A program made the translations under genes and the position numbers. Shown here one piece after another: positions 8,275 through 17,385 of a DNA stretch of 64,000 nt; within the stretch, counting starts at the first letter, position 1; every line of letters starts with the position of its first letter. This DNA is from UBA7672 sp040398465 (GTDB lineage Bacteria; Pseudomonadota; Alphaproteobacteria; Caulobacterales; Hyphomonadaceae): contig JBBAUA010000013.1 in NCBI GenBank assembly GCA_040398465.1, forward strand, positions 11,503-75,502, read 5' to 3'. Below the pieces are notes generated by a model. The model did not search any database. It saw only the letters and a list, made by a program, of their open reading frames with translations, and was not told where the DNA came from.

Positions 8275-8985
8275 TCATGATCTGGCCGGTCCTGGCCTGG
8301 CCCAGCCATAGCCACGCAGCGGCAGGACCGCCATCAGAAGCGCTCCGAAAAGATAGCCGCCGGCGTGGGCTTCCCAGCTGACCGCCATGCCGATGGCGTA
8401 GGGCGCTGCCCAGACGAGCAGGACGTTCATGGCGGCGAAGATCGCGGTGGGCACGAGGAACCCCATCGACCACAGCGCGCGCTTGCCGCCATTGTCGCCG
8501 AGCAGCAACGCCGCAGCGATGAGCCCCGACGTGCCGCCGGACGCGCCGATGAGATACGGGGCGGCGTCATCCGTCACCGTGAGATAGAAGACGCAGCCGG
8601 CGATGATCGATCCGGCGAACAGCAGCATCCAGTAACCCCAGGCGGCCGCTCCCGGCCCGAGGGCGCGCGCCACAGGCGCGCCGAACCAGACCAGCATGGC
8701 GGCGTTGACAATGACGTGCATCCAGTCGCCGTGCAGCAGGCCGCTGGAGAGAAGCGTCAGCAGGCCGGAGAAATAGTCGGGATAGACATTCGGCGATCCG
8801 GCAGGCGCCCAGAAGCGCCCCGGCATCAGCGCGAAGTTCCAGGTGAGTTGGTCCTGCTGATCGAACGGCGACAACGTGAAGGCGAGATGCAGGCCCAGCA
8901 GCAGGGCGGCCATGGCGTAGACGAGCCATGTCACCGTGACGGGCGGCGGCGCGGCGGGGATGGTGCGGGCGGCGGTTTCGGTCAT
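8275..8985 (-). CDS. Rhomboid-family intramembrane serine protease
   Basis: A 236-residue inner-membrane protease with six or seven membrane segments. The diagnostic residues are visible: the HGDWMHVIVNAAML segment (HxxxN type, helix 2), GASGGTSG carrying the catalytic Ser of the GxSG motif (helix 4), and EAHAGGYLFG carrying the catalytic His (helix 6). Rhomboids cut single-pass membrane proteins within or near the bilayer; the substrate is not predictable. It lies 39 bases downstream of a GNAT gene on the same strand and may be co-transcribed with it. Confidence 0.9.
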   Translation of the reverse strand: MTETAARTIPAAPPPVTVTWLVYAMAALLLGLHLAFTLSPFDQQDQLTWNFALMPGRFWAPAGSPNVYPDYFSGLLTLLSSGLLHGDWMHVIVNAAMLVWFGAPVARALGPGAAAWGYWMLLFAGSIIAGCVFYLTVTDDAAPYLIGASGGTSGLIAAALLLGDNGGKRALWSMGFLVPTAIFAAMNVLLVWAAPYAIGMAVSWEAHAGGYLFGALLMAVLPLRGYGWARPGPARS

Positions 8986-9024
8986 CGAAGGAAGATGGAG
9001 GCTGCGAGGGTCGGCGGCAACGCG

Positions 9025-9555
9025 CTAAAGCGCTTTTCCCATCCGGACACCCGGAACATTGACGCCATCCTTCGAGGCGGCGACGATGCGCTGGATGTCG
9101 GTGTATCCGCAGGCCCGGTAGAGCGGCTCGCCGGACATCGTGGCCATCAGTTCCACCGAGCGGAAGCCGGCATCGCGGGCGGCGTTCTCGCAGATCTGGA
9201 GGATCAGGCGGCCAACGCCGCGGCGGGCGAAATCGGGATGCGTGTACATGGCGCGCACGCGCGCGGCGTCCTTCGCGATGTCGAGCAGGGCTTCGTTGCG
9301 CTGGGCCGTGGAGTGATCGCCGCCATAGAGGGTTGCGCGACGGGACCAGCCGCCGCAACCGGCGAGCCTGCCCTCCTCTTCCACGAGGAAGTATGTGCGA
9401 TCCGCGATCAGTTGCGTGTCGAGGCCCATGATGGATTTCGACAGCTCGACCTGGGCTGGGTCGAGGTAGGCCTTCAGGTGCTCCGCGATGGCGACATCCA
9501 TCAACGCGCGGATGGCGGGGAGATCGTCTTCGGTGGCGAGGCGGTGTGTGAACAT
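9025..9555 (-). CDS. GNAT-family N-acetyltransferase
   Basis: A 176-residue acyl-CoA-dependent acetyltransferase. The acetyl-CoA binding motif A is visible as RAMYTHPDFARRGVGRLIL (Q/RxxGxG/A type), and the C-terminal half has the LYRACGYTDI element common to the fold. The N-terminal RLATEDDLPAIRALM is a typical beta1-alpha1 start. The acceptor substrate is unknown. Only one base separates its start from the stop codon of the upstream small membrane protein, so the two are probably translationally coupled. Confidence 0.87.
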   Translation of the reverse strand: MFTHRLATEDDLPAIRALMDVAIAEHLKAYLDPAQVELSKSIMGLDTQLIADRTYFLVEEEGRLAGCGGWSRRATLYGGDHSTAQRNEALLDIAKDAARVRAMYTHPDFARRGVGRLILQICENAARDAGFRSVELMATMSGEPLYRACGYTDIQRIVAASKDGVNVPGVRMGKAL

Positions 9556-9556
9556 C

Positions 9557-9952
9557 CTACTCCTCGTCGCGTTTCTGCATGCGCCATTGCAAGGCGAGGA
9601 AGACGCCTTCGGACACCATGAAGCCTATCGGCAGAAGCGTCATGTTGACGAGGCTGGTGGGCATGTTGGCAAGGCGCTCGAAGATGTCGAACACCGCAGC
9701 GATGATGACGCCCAGCAGGCCCATGCCGATCACTTCGGTGACGCGCGGCCTTGCGAACATCCACTTGAACGGGCGGTTGCGGATGACCCAGAAGGCCAGC
9801 GCCGCTGCAGCGCCAAGACACATCGACACCCAGAACGACACGTCGGGATGAATGCTGGCGACCTGGTCCGCGAAGGGCCTGAACCAGTCCTGCCGCGGCA
9901 GGAAGATCACCACCGCGGCGTAGACGGGGAGGACGATGAAGAGCCTGTGCAT
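9557..9952 (-). CDS. Small four-helix membrane protein, unknown function
   Basis: A 131-residue protein with predicted membrane segments at about residues 3-19, 38-58, 72-92 and 100-120. I recognise no family. It is the first gene downstream of ilvC, 30 bases after its stop on the same strand, and abuts the GNAT gene, so it may belong to the tail of the ilv transcript. No terminator is visible between ilvC and this gene. Confidence 0.65.
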   Translation of the reverse strand: MHRLFIVLPVYAAVVIFLPRQDWFRPFADQVASIHPDVSFWVSMCLGAAAALAFWVIRNRPFKWMFARPRVTEVIGMGLLGVIIAAVFDIFERLANMPTSLVNMTLLPIGFMVSEGVFLALQWRMQKRDEE

Positions 9953-9982
9953 CTGCCTCGTCCCGCCCCGTTCGCGCGAACG

Positions 9983-11002
9983 CTAGTTGCGCTTCCGGTC
10001 CACCAGCCGGTTAGACTTCGACCATTGCATCATGCCGCGGAGCTTCTCGCCGACTTCCTCGATCGGGTGGTTGCTCATCTTGGCTCGCATGGCCTGGAAG
10101 GACGGCGCGCCAGCCTGGTTCTCGAGCACCCAGTCGCGAGCAAAGCGGCCGGACTGGATATCGTCGAGCACTTTCTTCATCGCGGCCTTGGTGTCCGACG
10201 TGATGATGCGCGGGCCTGTGACGTATTCGCCGAACTCGGCGGTGTTGGAGATCGAGTAGTTCATGTTGGCGATGCCGCCTTCATAGATGAGGTCGACGAT
10301 CAGCTTCACTTCGTGGAGGCATTCGAAATAGGCCATCTCGGGCGCGTAGCCTGCTTCGACCAGCGTTTCGTAGCCGGCCTTGATCAGCTCGACGAGACCG
10401 CCGCAGAGCACGGCCTGTTCGCCGAAGAGGTCCGTCTCGGTCTCTTCGCGGAAGGACGTCTGGATGACGCCGGCGCGGGTGTTGCCGATGGCTTTCGAGT
10501 AGGAGAGCGCGACAGCCTGGGCGACGCCTGAAGCATCCTGATGGATGGCGATGAGACCCGGAAGGCCGCGGCCTTGCTGGTACTGGTTGCGCAGCGTGTG
10601 GCCGGGGCCTTTCGGCGCGGACAGCGACACGTCCATGTCAGCGCGCGGCTTGATCAGGCCATAGTGGATGTTGAAGCCGTGGCCGAACATCAGGTGCTGG
10701 CCCTTGCGGGTGTGGGGCTCGATCTCGTTGGCGTACATCACGGCCTGCTTTTCGTCAGGCGTGAGGATCATCATCACGTCGGCCCATTTGGCGGCCTCGG
10801 TCGGCGTGACGACTTTCAGGCCTTCCTGCTCGGCCTTGGGCTTGGAGCCGGAGTTGGGCTGCAGGGCGACGACAAGGTCGCTCACGCCGCTCTCGCGCAG
10901 GTTGAGCGCGTGGGCATGGCCCTGGCTGCCATAGCCGACCACGGCGACCTTCTTGGACTGGATGATGCCGATATCGGCGTCGGCTTCGTAGTAGACTTTC
11001 AT
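9983..11002 (-). CDS. ilvC: Ketol-acid reductoisomerase (class I, NADPH)
   Basis: Second common step of valine and isoleucine synthesis: Mg2+-dependent alkyl migration plus NADPH reduction of acetohydroxy acids. The 339-residue length fits class I. The Rossmann fingerprint GYGSQGHAHALNLRESG lies at about residues 24-40, and the metal-binding C-terminal domain contains DLFGEQAVLCGG and the CLHEVKLIVDLIYEGG segment. It is last of the ilvB-x-y-ilvN-z-ilvC cluster, 70 bases after the preceding small lipoprotein gene. I saw no separate leader peptide before it, so it probably relies on the ilvB promoter or on an internal promoter. Confidence 0.97.
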   Translation of the reverse strand: MKVYYEADADIGIIQSKKVAVVGYGSQGHAHALNLRESGVSDLVVALQPNSGSKPKAEQEGLKVVTPTEAAKWADVMMILTPDEKQAVMYANEIEPHTRKGQHLMFGHGFNIHYGLIKPRADMDVSLSAPKGPGHTLRNQYQQGRGLPGLIAIHQDASGVAQAVALSYSKAIGNTRAGVIQTSFREETETDLFGEQAVLCGGLVELIKAGYETLVEAGYAPEMAYFECLHEVKLIVDLIYEGGIANMNYSISNTAEFGEYVTGPRIITSDTKAAMKKVLDDIQSGRFARDWVLENQAGAPSFQAMRAKMSNHPIEEVGEKLRGMMQWSKSNRLVDRKRN

Positions 11003-11072
11003 CGTGGTTCACCCTGGCAATTTGGCCGCCCCAATACGCGAACGGCTGGTATTCGGAAACTGAATTCGACGC

Positions 11073-11612
11073 TTAGCCCGGCCGGCCTTCCGGGTCGGGG
11101 GCGGTCGACGGCGCAACAATCGGATCGGGGACGCTCATCTCCATCGTGGCCTTGAGGTCGCCTGCCGCGTCCTTGCCCCAGACCGTAACATAGCGGCCCT
11201 TCTCGATCGTCTGATCGCCCATGCTGATCGTGTAGAGACCGGTGGTGACGGCGAGGTCGCCGGACGCCGCGCCATGGCCGCCATCGGGCTCCCAGGCGAT
11301 GGCAAAGCCGGGCGGGGACTGGGCGAAGCCTGCAGCGATCGCCTCGGCGCCCTGCACCATCCCGCCGGGCTGCAAGAACTTGCTGTCTGTTGCGTGCATG
11401 TATTTGAGGAAGGCTGGCTTGGGACCCTCCGCCTTGGCCATCGCCGCGAAATCGCGGTCGGCCTGCATCGCGGCTTCGAGCGTCTTCCCGGGCGTGCCGC
11501 CGACATCGACCGTGAGGCCAACATCCGTGGAGGCGGAGCACGCAACAGCCAGCGCGATGAGCATGGCGACGAATGCGGCGCGGTACGGATGCCTCTTGAT
11601 TGCGGTCGTCAT
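11073..11612 (-). CDS. NTF2/DUF4440-like lipoprotein
   Basis: A 179-residue predicted lipoprotein (signal ending in ALAVAC). The mature part resembles the NTF2-like DUF4440/SnoaL fold: an N-terminal helix AAMQADRDFAAMAKAEG, then FLKYMHATDSKFLQPGG, and late strands GLYTISM and GRYVTVWGKDAAGDLKATMEM. It overlaps the ilvN stop by four bases (ATGA), which means it is translated from the ilv transcript. Why a periplasmic lipoprotein should be embedded in an amino-acid biosynthesis operon is unclear. Confidence 0.72.
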   Translation of the reverse strand: MTTAIKRHPYRAAFVAMLIALAVACSASTDVGLTVDVGGTPGKTLEAAMQADRDFAAMAKAEGPKPAFLKYMHATDSKFLQPGGMVQGAEAIAAGFAQSPPGFAIAWEPDGGHGAASGDLAVTTGLYTISMGDQTIEKGRYVTVWGKDAAGDLKATMEMSVPDPIVAPSTAPDPEGRPG

Positions 11613-12199
11613 CCTGCCTTGTCCTTCCCCCTCTGGATGCTGAGCACGCCGGTGCGTGACACTTCGACGAGCCCGAGCGGGCGCATCAGTTCGACGAACT
11701 GGTCGATCTTCTGGCTTGCGCCGGTGACTTCGAAGATGAAGCTCTCATTCGTCGTGTCGATGACGCGGGCGCGGAAGATTTCGGAGATGCGCAAGCTCTC
11801 GACGCGCTTCTCGCCCGTGGCCGCGACCTTCACCAGCGCCAGCTCGCGCTCGATGCCGCCGGTTGAATTGGTGACGTCGATCACCTTGATCACGGGCACA
11901 AGGCGCAGGAGCTGCTGTTCGATCTGCTCGAGCACGTGGTTGGTGCCGGACGTGACGATGGTGATGCGCGACTGGTGCGCGTTGCGGTCGATCTCCGCGA
12001 CCGTCAGCGACTCGATGTTGTAGCCGCGCGCGGCGAACAGGCCGACGACGCGGGCGAGGACGCCGGGCTCGTTGTCGACGATGCAGGCGAGCGTGCGCTG
12101 TTCAACGCCTTCATCGGCATGCGTCATGTCGTAAGCGGACGCGGGGTCGTCGCGGACGCCGTTGTTGGCGGGGGTGCGGGTGCGGGCGGCGCGGGCCAT
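11609..12199 (-). CDS. ilvN: Acetolactate synthase regulatory (small) subunit
   Basis: Binds IlvB and confers valine feedback inhibition. The ACT domain is clear: TLACIVDNEPGVLARVVGLFAARGYNIESL at about residues 36-66, followed by the VTSGT and LLRLVPVIKVIDVT elements and the C-terminal AcHAS small-subunit domain ending in GVLSIQRGK. The product is 196 residues from the ATG at 12199, or 172 from the ATG at 12127 (MTHADE), which is closer to usual length. The 12199 start overlaps the stop of the upstream gene (TGATG), which argues for coupling. It is separated from ilvB by two genes, which is unusual. Confidence 0.95.
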   Translation of the reverse strand: MARAARTRTPANNGVRDDPASAYDMTHADEGVEQRTLACIVDNEPGVLARVVGLFAARGYNIESLTVAEIDRNAHQSRITIVTSGTNHVLEQIEQQLLRLVPVIKVIDVTNSTGGIERELALVKVAATGEKRVESLRISEIFRARVIDTTNESFIFEVTGASQKIDQFVELMRPLGLVEVSRTGVLSIQRGKDKAG

Positions 12200-12753
12200 C
12201 AGGTGAGTTCCTTCATGTTCTCGCCGCGGCGGACGGGATCAACGGACGTGAATATCTCGGCCATGAATCTGCGGCGGTGTACGGTGAGCTTGTCGCTGGT
12301 CTCGCGGTCGGGGCCGGGCGCGTCCCCCGCGGCGTCGATCACGCCATAGGCATGGACGAGCTCGTCCAGCGCCTTGTGCCTGCGGCCCTGGAAGCCGGGC
12401 TCCTTGTCCATGCCGTAATCGCCATGCTTGCGGTTCGGGAAGAACAGCCGGCCGCGATCGATCAGGGCGGAGAGACGCGCGCGGACATCCGAGCGACGGG
12501 CGCGGAAATCTGCATCGTTGTAGGAGACGCCCTTCTCGACAAGCATTTCCTGCGCGTGGGCCAGAAGCGTCACCACCTCGTCCGACCAGCCGATAACATC
12601 GCTGTCGTGCGCCATCTTCATCGACACGCGATTGCGCTTTTCCTGGCGCGCGACGAGGTGCAGGTTGAGGAAGAAGGAGAAGATGGCGAGCCCGGCCGAC
12701 ACCAGGGTCAGCCACTGTTCGATGCCAAAGCTCTCGAAGAATTCCTGCATCAC
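12199..12753 (-). CDS. Single-pass membrane protein of unknown function within the ilv operon
   Basis: A 184-residue protein with one N-terminal membrane segment (about residues 14-34, LTLVSAGLAIFSFFLNLHLVA) followed by a charged, mostly helical soluble part rich in Arg, Asp and His. Landmarks include WSDEVVTLLAHAQ, FFPNRKHGDYG and RRRFMAEIFTSVDP. I recognise no family. The LVARQEKRN stretch following the helix suggests the C-terminal part faces the cytoplasm. It lies 6 bases after the upstream lipoprotein and overlaps ilvN, so it is co-expressed with acetolactate synthase. Confidence 0.75.
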   Translation of the reverse strand: MMQEFFESFGIEQWLTLVSAGLAIFSFFLNLHLVARQEKRNRVSMKMAHDSDVIGWSDEVVTLLAHAQEMLVEKGVSYNDADFRARRSDVRARLSALIDRGRLFFPNRKHGDYGMDKEPGFQGRRHKALDELVHAYGVIDAAGDAPGPDRETSDKLTVHRRRFMAEIFTSVDPVRRGENMKELT

Positions 12754-12759
12754 CCTCCC

Positions 12760-13326
12760 CTATGGCCGCATGCGGTCTGCGCCGCATGTCTCAAGTATGC
12801 TCGCAGGAATTGAATAGCCGCGCCATGACTTGCCTTCGGGCGCCGCTGCGGCGTTCGACGCCTTCGACAGGCGATCAAGTTGTGTGGCGCCGAGCGCTGT
12901 GAAGACAGACAGGTCGGCGCAGTCCGTGCCAGACTTGGCGTGTTCGAAATAGTGCTGGGCGCCGGTGGAGCGCACGAGCGTCCATCCTGCGGTGACGAGC
13001 TGGTAGTCGAGCAGGCGATCAAACTCGGCGTCGGGCGCGGCTGGTTCGCCATCGCGGAGGAACATCACGCAGGCCATGGCCGGCGGCTGGTCATAGTCGA
13101 CCGCGACGATCTTCTCACAGGTGTTCACCACCTGCGCGTCGATCGGCGCGGCGATGTTCATCACGCCGGGCAGGATGATCTGCTGCGCGCCCGGCGATCC
13201 AGCAAGTTCGCCGGACACTATCGTCTCGCCAGTGGCGGGCGCTGGCGCGCCGTCGAGTTCAGGCGCCGCCGGCTCGCAGGCCGCGGCGAGCATCAGGGCT
13301 GCGATGATATGCGCAGCGCGTTTCAT
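12760..13326 (-). CDS. Lipoprotein of unknown function within the ilv operon
   Basis: A 188-residue predicted lipoprotein: MKRAAHIIAALMLAAAC places the lipidated Cys near residue 17. The mature part is rich in Ala, Asp and Cys (VNTCEKIV, AMACVMF, GTDCADL, ILETCGAD), so disulfides are likely in the periplasm. The ATG at 13326 lies one base past the ilvB stop, which fixes the start and shows operon membership; an in-frame ATG eight codons upstream lies within ilvB. No family is recognised. Confidence 0.72.
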   Translation of the reverse strand: MKRAAHIIAALMLAAACEPAAPELDGAPAPATGETIVSGELAGSPGAQQIILPGVMNIAAPIDAQVVNTCEKIVAVDYDQPPAMACVMFLRDGEPAAPDAEFDRLLDYQLVTAGWTLVRSTGAQHYFEHAKSGTDCADLSVFTALGATQLDRLSKASNAAAAPEGKSWRGYSIPASILETCGADRMRP

Positions 13327-13327
13327 C

Positions 13328-15115
<1,788 letters not shown>

Positions 15116-15166
15116 CTCGCCGCTCGCCAGTCTTCTCAGGTTTCGGAGTGTTCTGCAGGTTTTGGG

Positions 15167-15194
15167 AAAAGAAAAAGGGCCGCGCGGGCCCTTT
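15167..15194 (-). terminator. Attenuator terminator upstream of ilvB
   Basis: On the minus strand an 8-bp perfect stem AAAGGGCC/GGCCCTTT with a CGCGC loop is followed by TTCTTTT, giving a T-tract TTTTTCTTTT. It lies between the leader peptide stop and ilvB. GGGCC of its left arm (191-187 of 15,000) can instead pair with GGCCC at 15236-15232, which overlaps the last leader codons, giving an antiterminator choice. Confidence 0.88.
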
Positions 15195-15226
15195 GATGTC
15201 GTCGTTCGCCGTTCCAGCCCGTCGTA

Positions 15227-15283
15227 TCAGCGGGCCGGCGGCGATCCGATTACGTTTACGAGGGTCTTTGACCTCTCGCGCAT
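15227..15283 (-). CDS. Branched-chain leader peptide for the ilvB operon, 18 aa
   Basis: An 18-codon frame MRERSKTLVNVIGSPPAR ending in TGA precedes ilvB. Residues 8-12 are Leu-Val-Asn-Val-Ile, so all three branched-chain amino acids are sampled in five codons. A Shine-Dalgarno sequence (GAGGGAGAAAACGCC before ATG) supports translation. Downstream an extended hairpin (CGCCGGCCCG with CGGGC and CGGCG, 15240-15207) overlaps its last codons, and then the U-tailed terminator follows. This is the standard order of a ribosome-mediated attenuator responding to branched-chain aminoacyl-tRNAs. Confidence 0.82.
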   Translation of the reverse strand: MRERSKTLVNVIGSPPAR

Positions 15284-15315
15284 GGCGTTTTCTCCCTCGA
15301 ACGCTGTGAAAAATG

Positions 15316-15344
15316 GGAATACCGTTTCAACTGCGCAGCGTCAA
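15316..15344 (-). promoter_or_regulatory. Predicted promoter of the ilvB leader
   Basis: Minus strand TTGACG (15344-15339), a 17-base spacer, then TATTCC (15321-15316). The predicted start, about 7 bases later, leaves a short leader with a Shine-Dalgarno sequence before the leader-peptide ATG at 15283. Confidence 0.6.
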
Positions 15345-15430
15345 CGGGGGCGGGAGGGCAAGATTTGACCCTCGACAGATGGAACGATGCGTTCCGGCAC
15401 TACACCAGGCGCTCGCTGGCCTAACGCGCC

Positions 15431-16354
15431 CTAACCTACCGTTTCCGCAGCAATGTCCGAGATCACCCGCACGCGCACGGACAGGTCCTCGGACGGGATG
15501 CGGGGCCAGAGGGTGAACTGATGGGCGATCCAGGTCATCTGGCGCTTGGCGTAGCGGCGGGTGTCGCGCTTGCAGCGGTCGACTGCGTCGGCGAGTGACG
15601 CGCGCCCTTCGAAATGGTCGCAGAAACCCGGCATCCCGTGCGCGCGCATCACGGGAAGGGCTGAATCCAGACGGCGCTGCCAGAGCGCTCGCGCCTCGTC
15701 GAGCGCATTGGCGCGCATCATCGCATCGACGCGGGCGTTGATGCGCGCATAGAGCGTTTCGCGCGGCGGCGTCAGTGTGATGCCTGCCCATGTCCCCGGC
15801 GGCAGCACCGGCGCTGCCTGCCCGTGAAAGCTCGATAGTGGTTTGCCCGTCGCGAACAGGACTTCCAGCGCGCGCGACGTGCGCTGGCGATCGTTGGCTT
15901 CGATGCGGTCTGCTGTGGCGGGATCCTTCTCCAGCAGCATCGCGCGCGCGCCTGTCTGGTCGGCCTCGACCATGGCGCGGGCCTTGTCGCGGTGCTGGTC
16001 CGACACCGCCGGGATATCCGACAGGCCCTCCGTCAGCGCCATGAGATAGAGCCCCGTGCCGCCGACGATAATGGGCAATCTTCCGGCGTCGCGCAGCTCT
16101 GCGATCTTCGCGGCGGCATCCTTGCTCCAGACGCCGACGGAATAGCGGGCGGCGGCATCGACATGGCCGAACAGGTGGTGAGGTGCGCTGGCCAGTTCCT
16201 CAGTGTCCGGACGGGCAGTCAGCACGTTGAGGTCGGCATAGCACTGCATCGCATCGGCATTGACGATCTCGCCCCCGTGCTTACGGGCGAGCGCGATTGC
16301 CAGCCTTGTCTTGCCGCTGGCTGTGGGTCCGTGAATGAGGATCGCGGGACGCAT
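15431..16354 (-). CDS. miaA: tRNA dimethylallyltransferase
   Basis: Transfers a dimethylallyl group to N6 of A37 in tRNAs that read UNN codons. The 307-residue protein has the P-loop HGPTASGKT (residues 8-16), the DAMQCYADLNVLTARP element corresponding to the family DSMQVY..L motif, the GGTGLY motif, and the RYAKRQMTWIAHQF sequence matching the conserved (T)RxYAKRQxTWFR region. Length fits. It is upstream of the ilv operon on the same strand but with its own promoter region; serB is divergent across a 146-base spacer in which I see no gene. Confidence 0.95.
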   Translation of the reverse strand: MRPAILIHGPTASGKTRLAIALARKHGGEIVNADAMQCYADLNVLTARPDTEELASAPHHLFGHVDAAARYSVGVWSKDAAAKIAELRDAGRLPIIVGGTGLYLMALTEGLSDIPAVSDQHRDKARAMVEADQTGARAMLLEKDPATADRIEANDRQRTSRALEVLFATGKPLSSFHGQAAPVLPPGTWAGITLTPPRETLYARINARVDAMMRANALDEARALWQRRLDSALPVMRAHGMPGFCDHFEGRASLADAVDRCKRDTRRYAKRQMTWIAHQFTLWPRIPSEDLSVRVRVISDIAAETVG

Positions 16355-16500
16355 TGCGGTGGTGGTTTCCCTCGTATCCAGACCTGTGCCCCCAGCTTCG
16401 CTGTTTACGCGTGCCCTCGACCCCTGATAGAGCGCGTGGCCCGCCCTAACGCGCCCCGGCAGTCACGTCCATCATTCATACTGGCCTCACTCACACCGAC

Positions 16501-17385
16501 ATGACCAATCCTCAGGCCCTCGTGCTGACGCTGGTTTCGCGCAATGCAGCCGTCCTTGCTATAGCAGCGGCGGCTCCGGGGAGAACTGGCGATGTGGCGG
16601 ATCGTTCCGGCGCGGGCTGGAGCGTTGCGGAAACGTCCGTGGCGGGCGGCGCAGAGCTGGTCGCCTGGCTTGAGGCTGAAGCCCCCGCGCAGGGCGCTGA
16701 CTGGGCGATCACCCCGGCGGCGAACCGGCGCAAGCGCCTGCTGATTTCCGACATGGACTCGACCATCATCGGGCAGGAGTGCCTGGATGAGCTTGCCGAC
16801 TTCGCGGGTCTCAAGGCGGAAGTTTCCGCCATCACCGAACGCGCGATGCGGGGCGAGCTCGATTTCGCCGGCGCGCTGACCCAGCGGGTGGCGATGCTGA
16901 AGGGGCTGAACCTGTCGGCGCTGGAGGCCTGCCACGCAGAGCGCGTGCGGCTCAACGCTGGCGCACGGGAGCTTGTCGCGACGATGAAGGCGCATGGCGC
17001 GCGCGCCGTGCTGGTGTCGGGCGGGTTCCGCTATTTCACCTCGCGCGTTGCGGCGATGGCAGGGTTCGACGCCGACCGCGCCAATACACTGATCGACGAT
17101 GGCGCAGGGCTGACCGGCGCGGTCGGACAGCCCATCCTCGGCCGCGAGGCAAAGCTCACCGCGCTGCTCGAAGAGACGGCTGCGCTCGGCCTGACGGCGG
17201 ATGATGCACTCGCGATGGGCGATGGGGCGAACGATCTCGACCTGATCCGCGCGGCCGGACTCGGCATCGCCTACAAGGCAAAGCCGATCGTTGCGGCAGA
17301 GACGCGCGCGCGCATTGAGCACACTGACCTGCGCGCGGCGCTGTTCTTCCAAGGCTACGCCATCAGCGACATCGTCAACGCCTAA
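16501..17385 (+). CDS. serB: Phosphoserine phosphatase
   Basis: Last step of serine synthesis, hydrolysing O-phospho-L-serine. The 294-residue HAD enzyme has motif I SDMDSTIIG (nucleophile Asp84, acid/base Asp86), the ECLDELAD substrate element typical of SerB, motif II VLVSGGF, and motif III plus IV around GREAK..AMGDGANDLDLIRAAGLGIAYKAKP. The N-terminal 80 residues would be the regulatory/ACT-like region, here poorly conserved. Its stop codon overlaps that of the convergent HtrA gene by three bases. Confidence 0.95.
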   Translation: MTNPQALVLTLVSRNAAVLAIAAAAPGRTGDVADRSGAGWSVAETSVAGGAELVAWLEAEAPAQGADWAITPAANRRKRLLISDMDSTIIGQECLDELADFAGLKAEVSAITERAMRGELDFAGALTQRVAMLKGLNLSALEACHAERVRLNAGARELVATMKAHGARAVLVSGGFRYFTSRVAAMAGFDADRANTLIDDGAGLTGAVGQPILGREAKLTALLEETAALGLTADDALAMGDGANDLDLIRAAGLGIAYKAKPIVAAETRARIEHTDLRAALFFQGYAISDIVNA

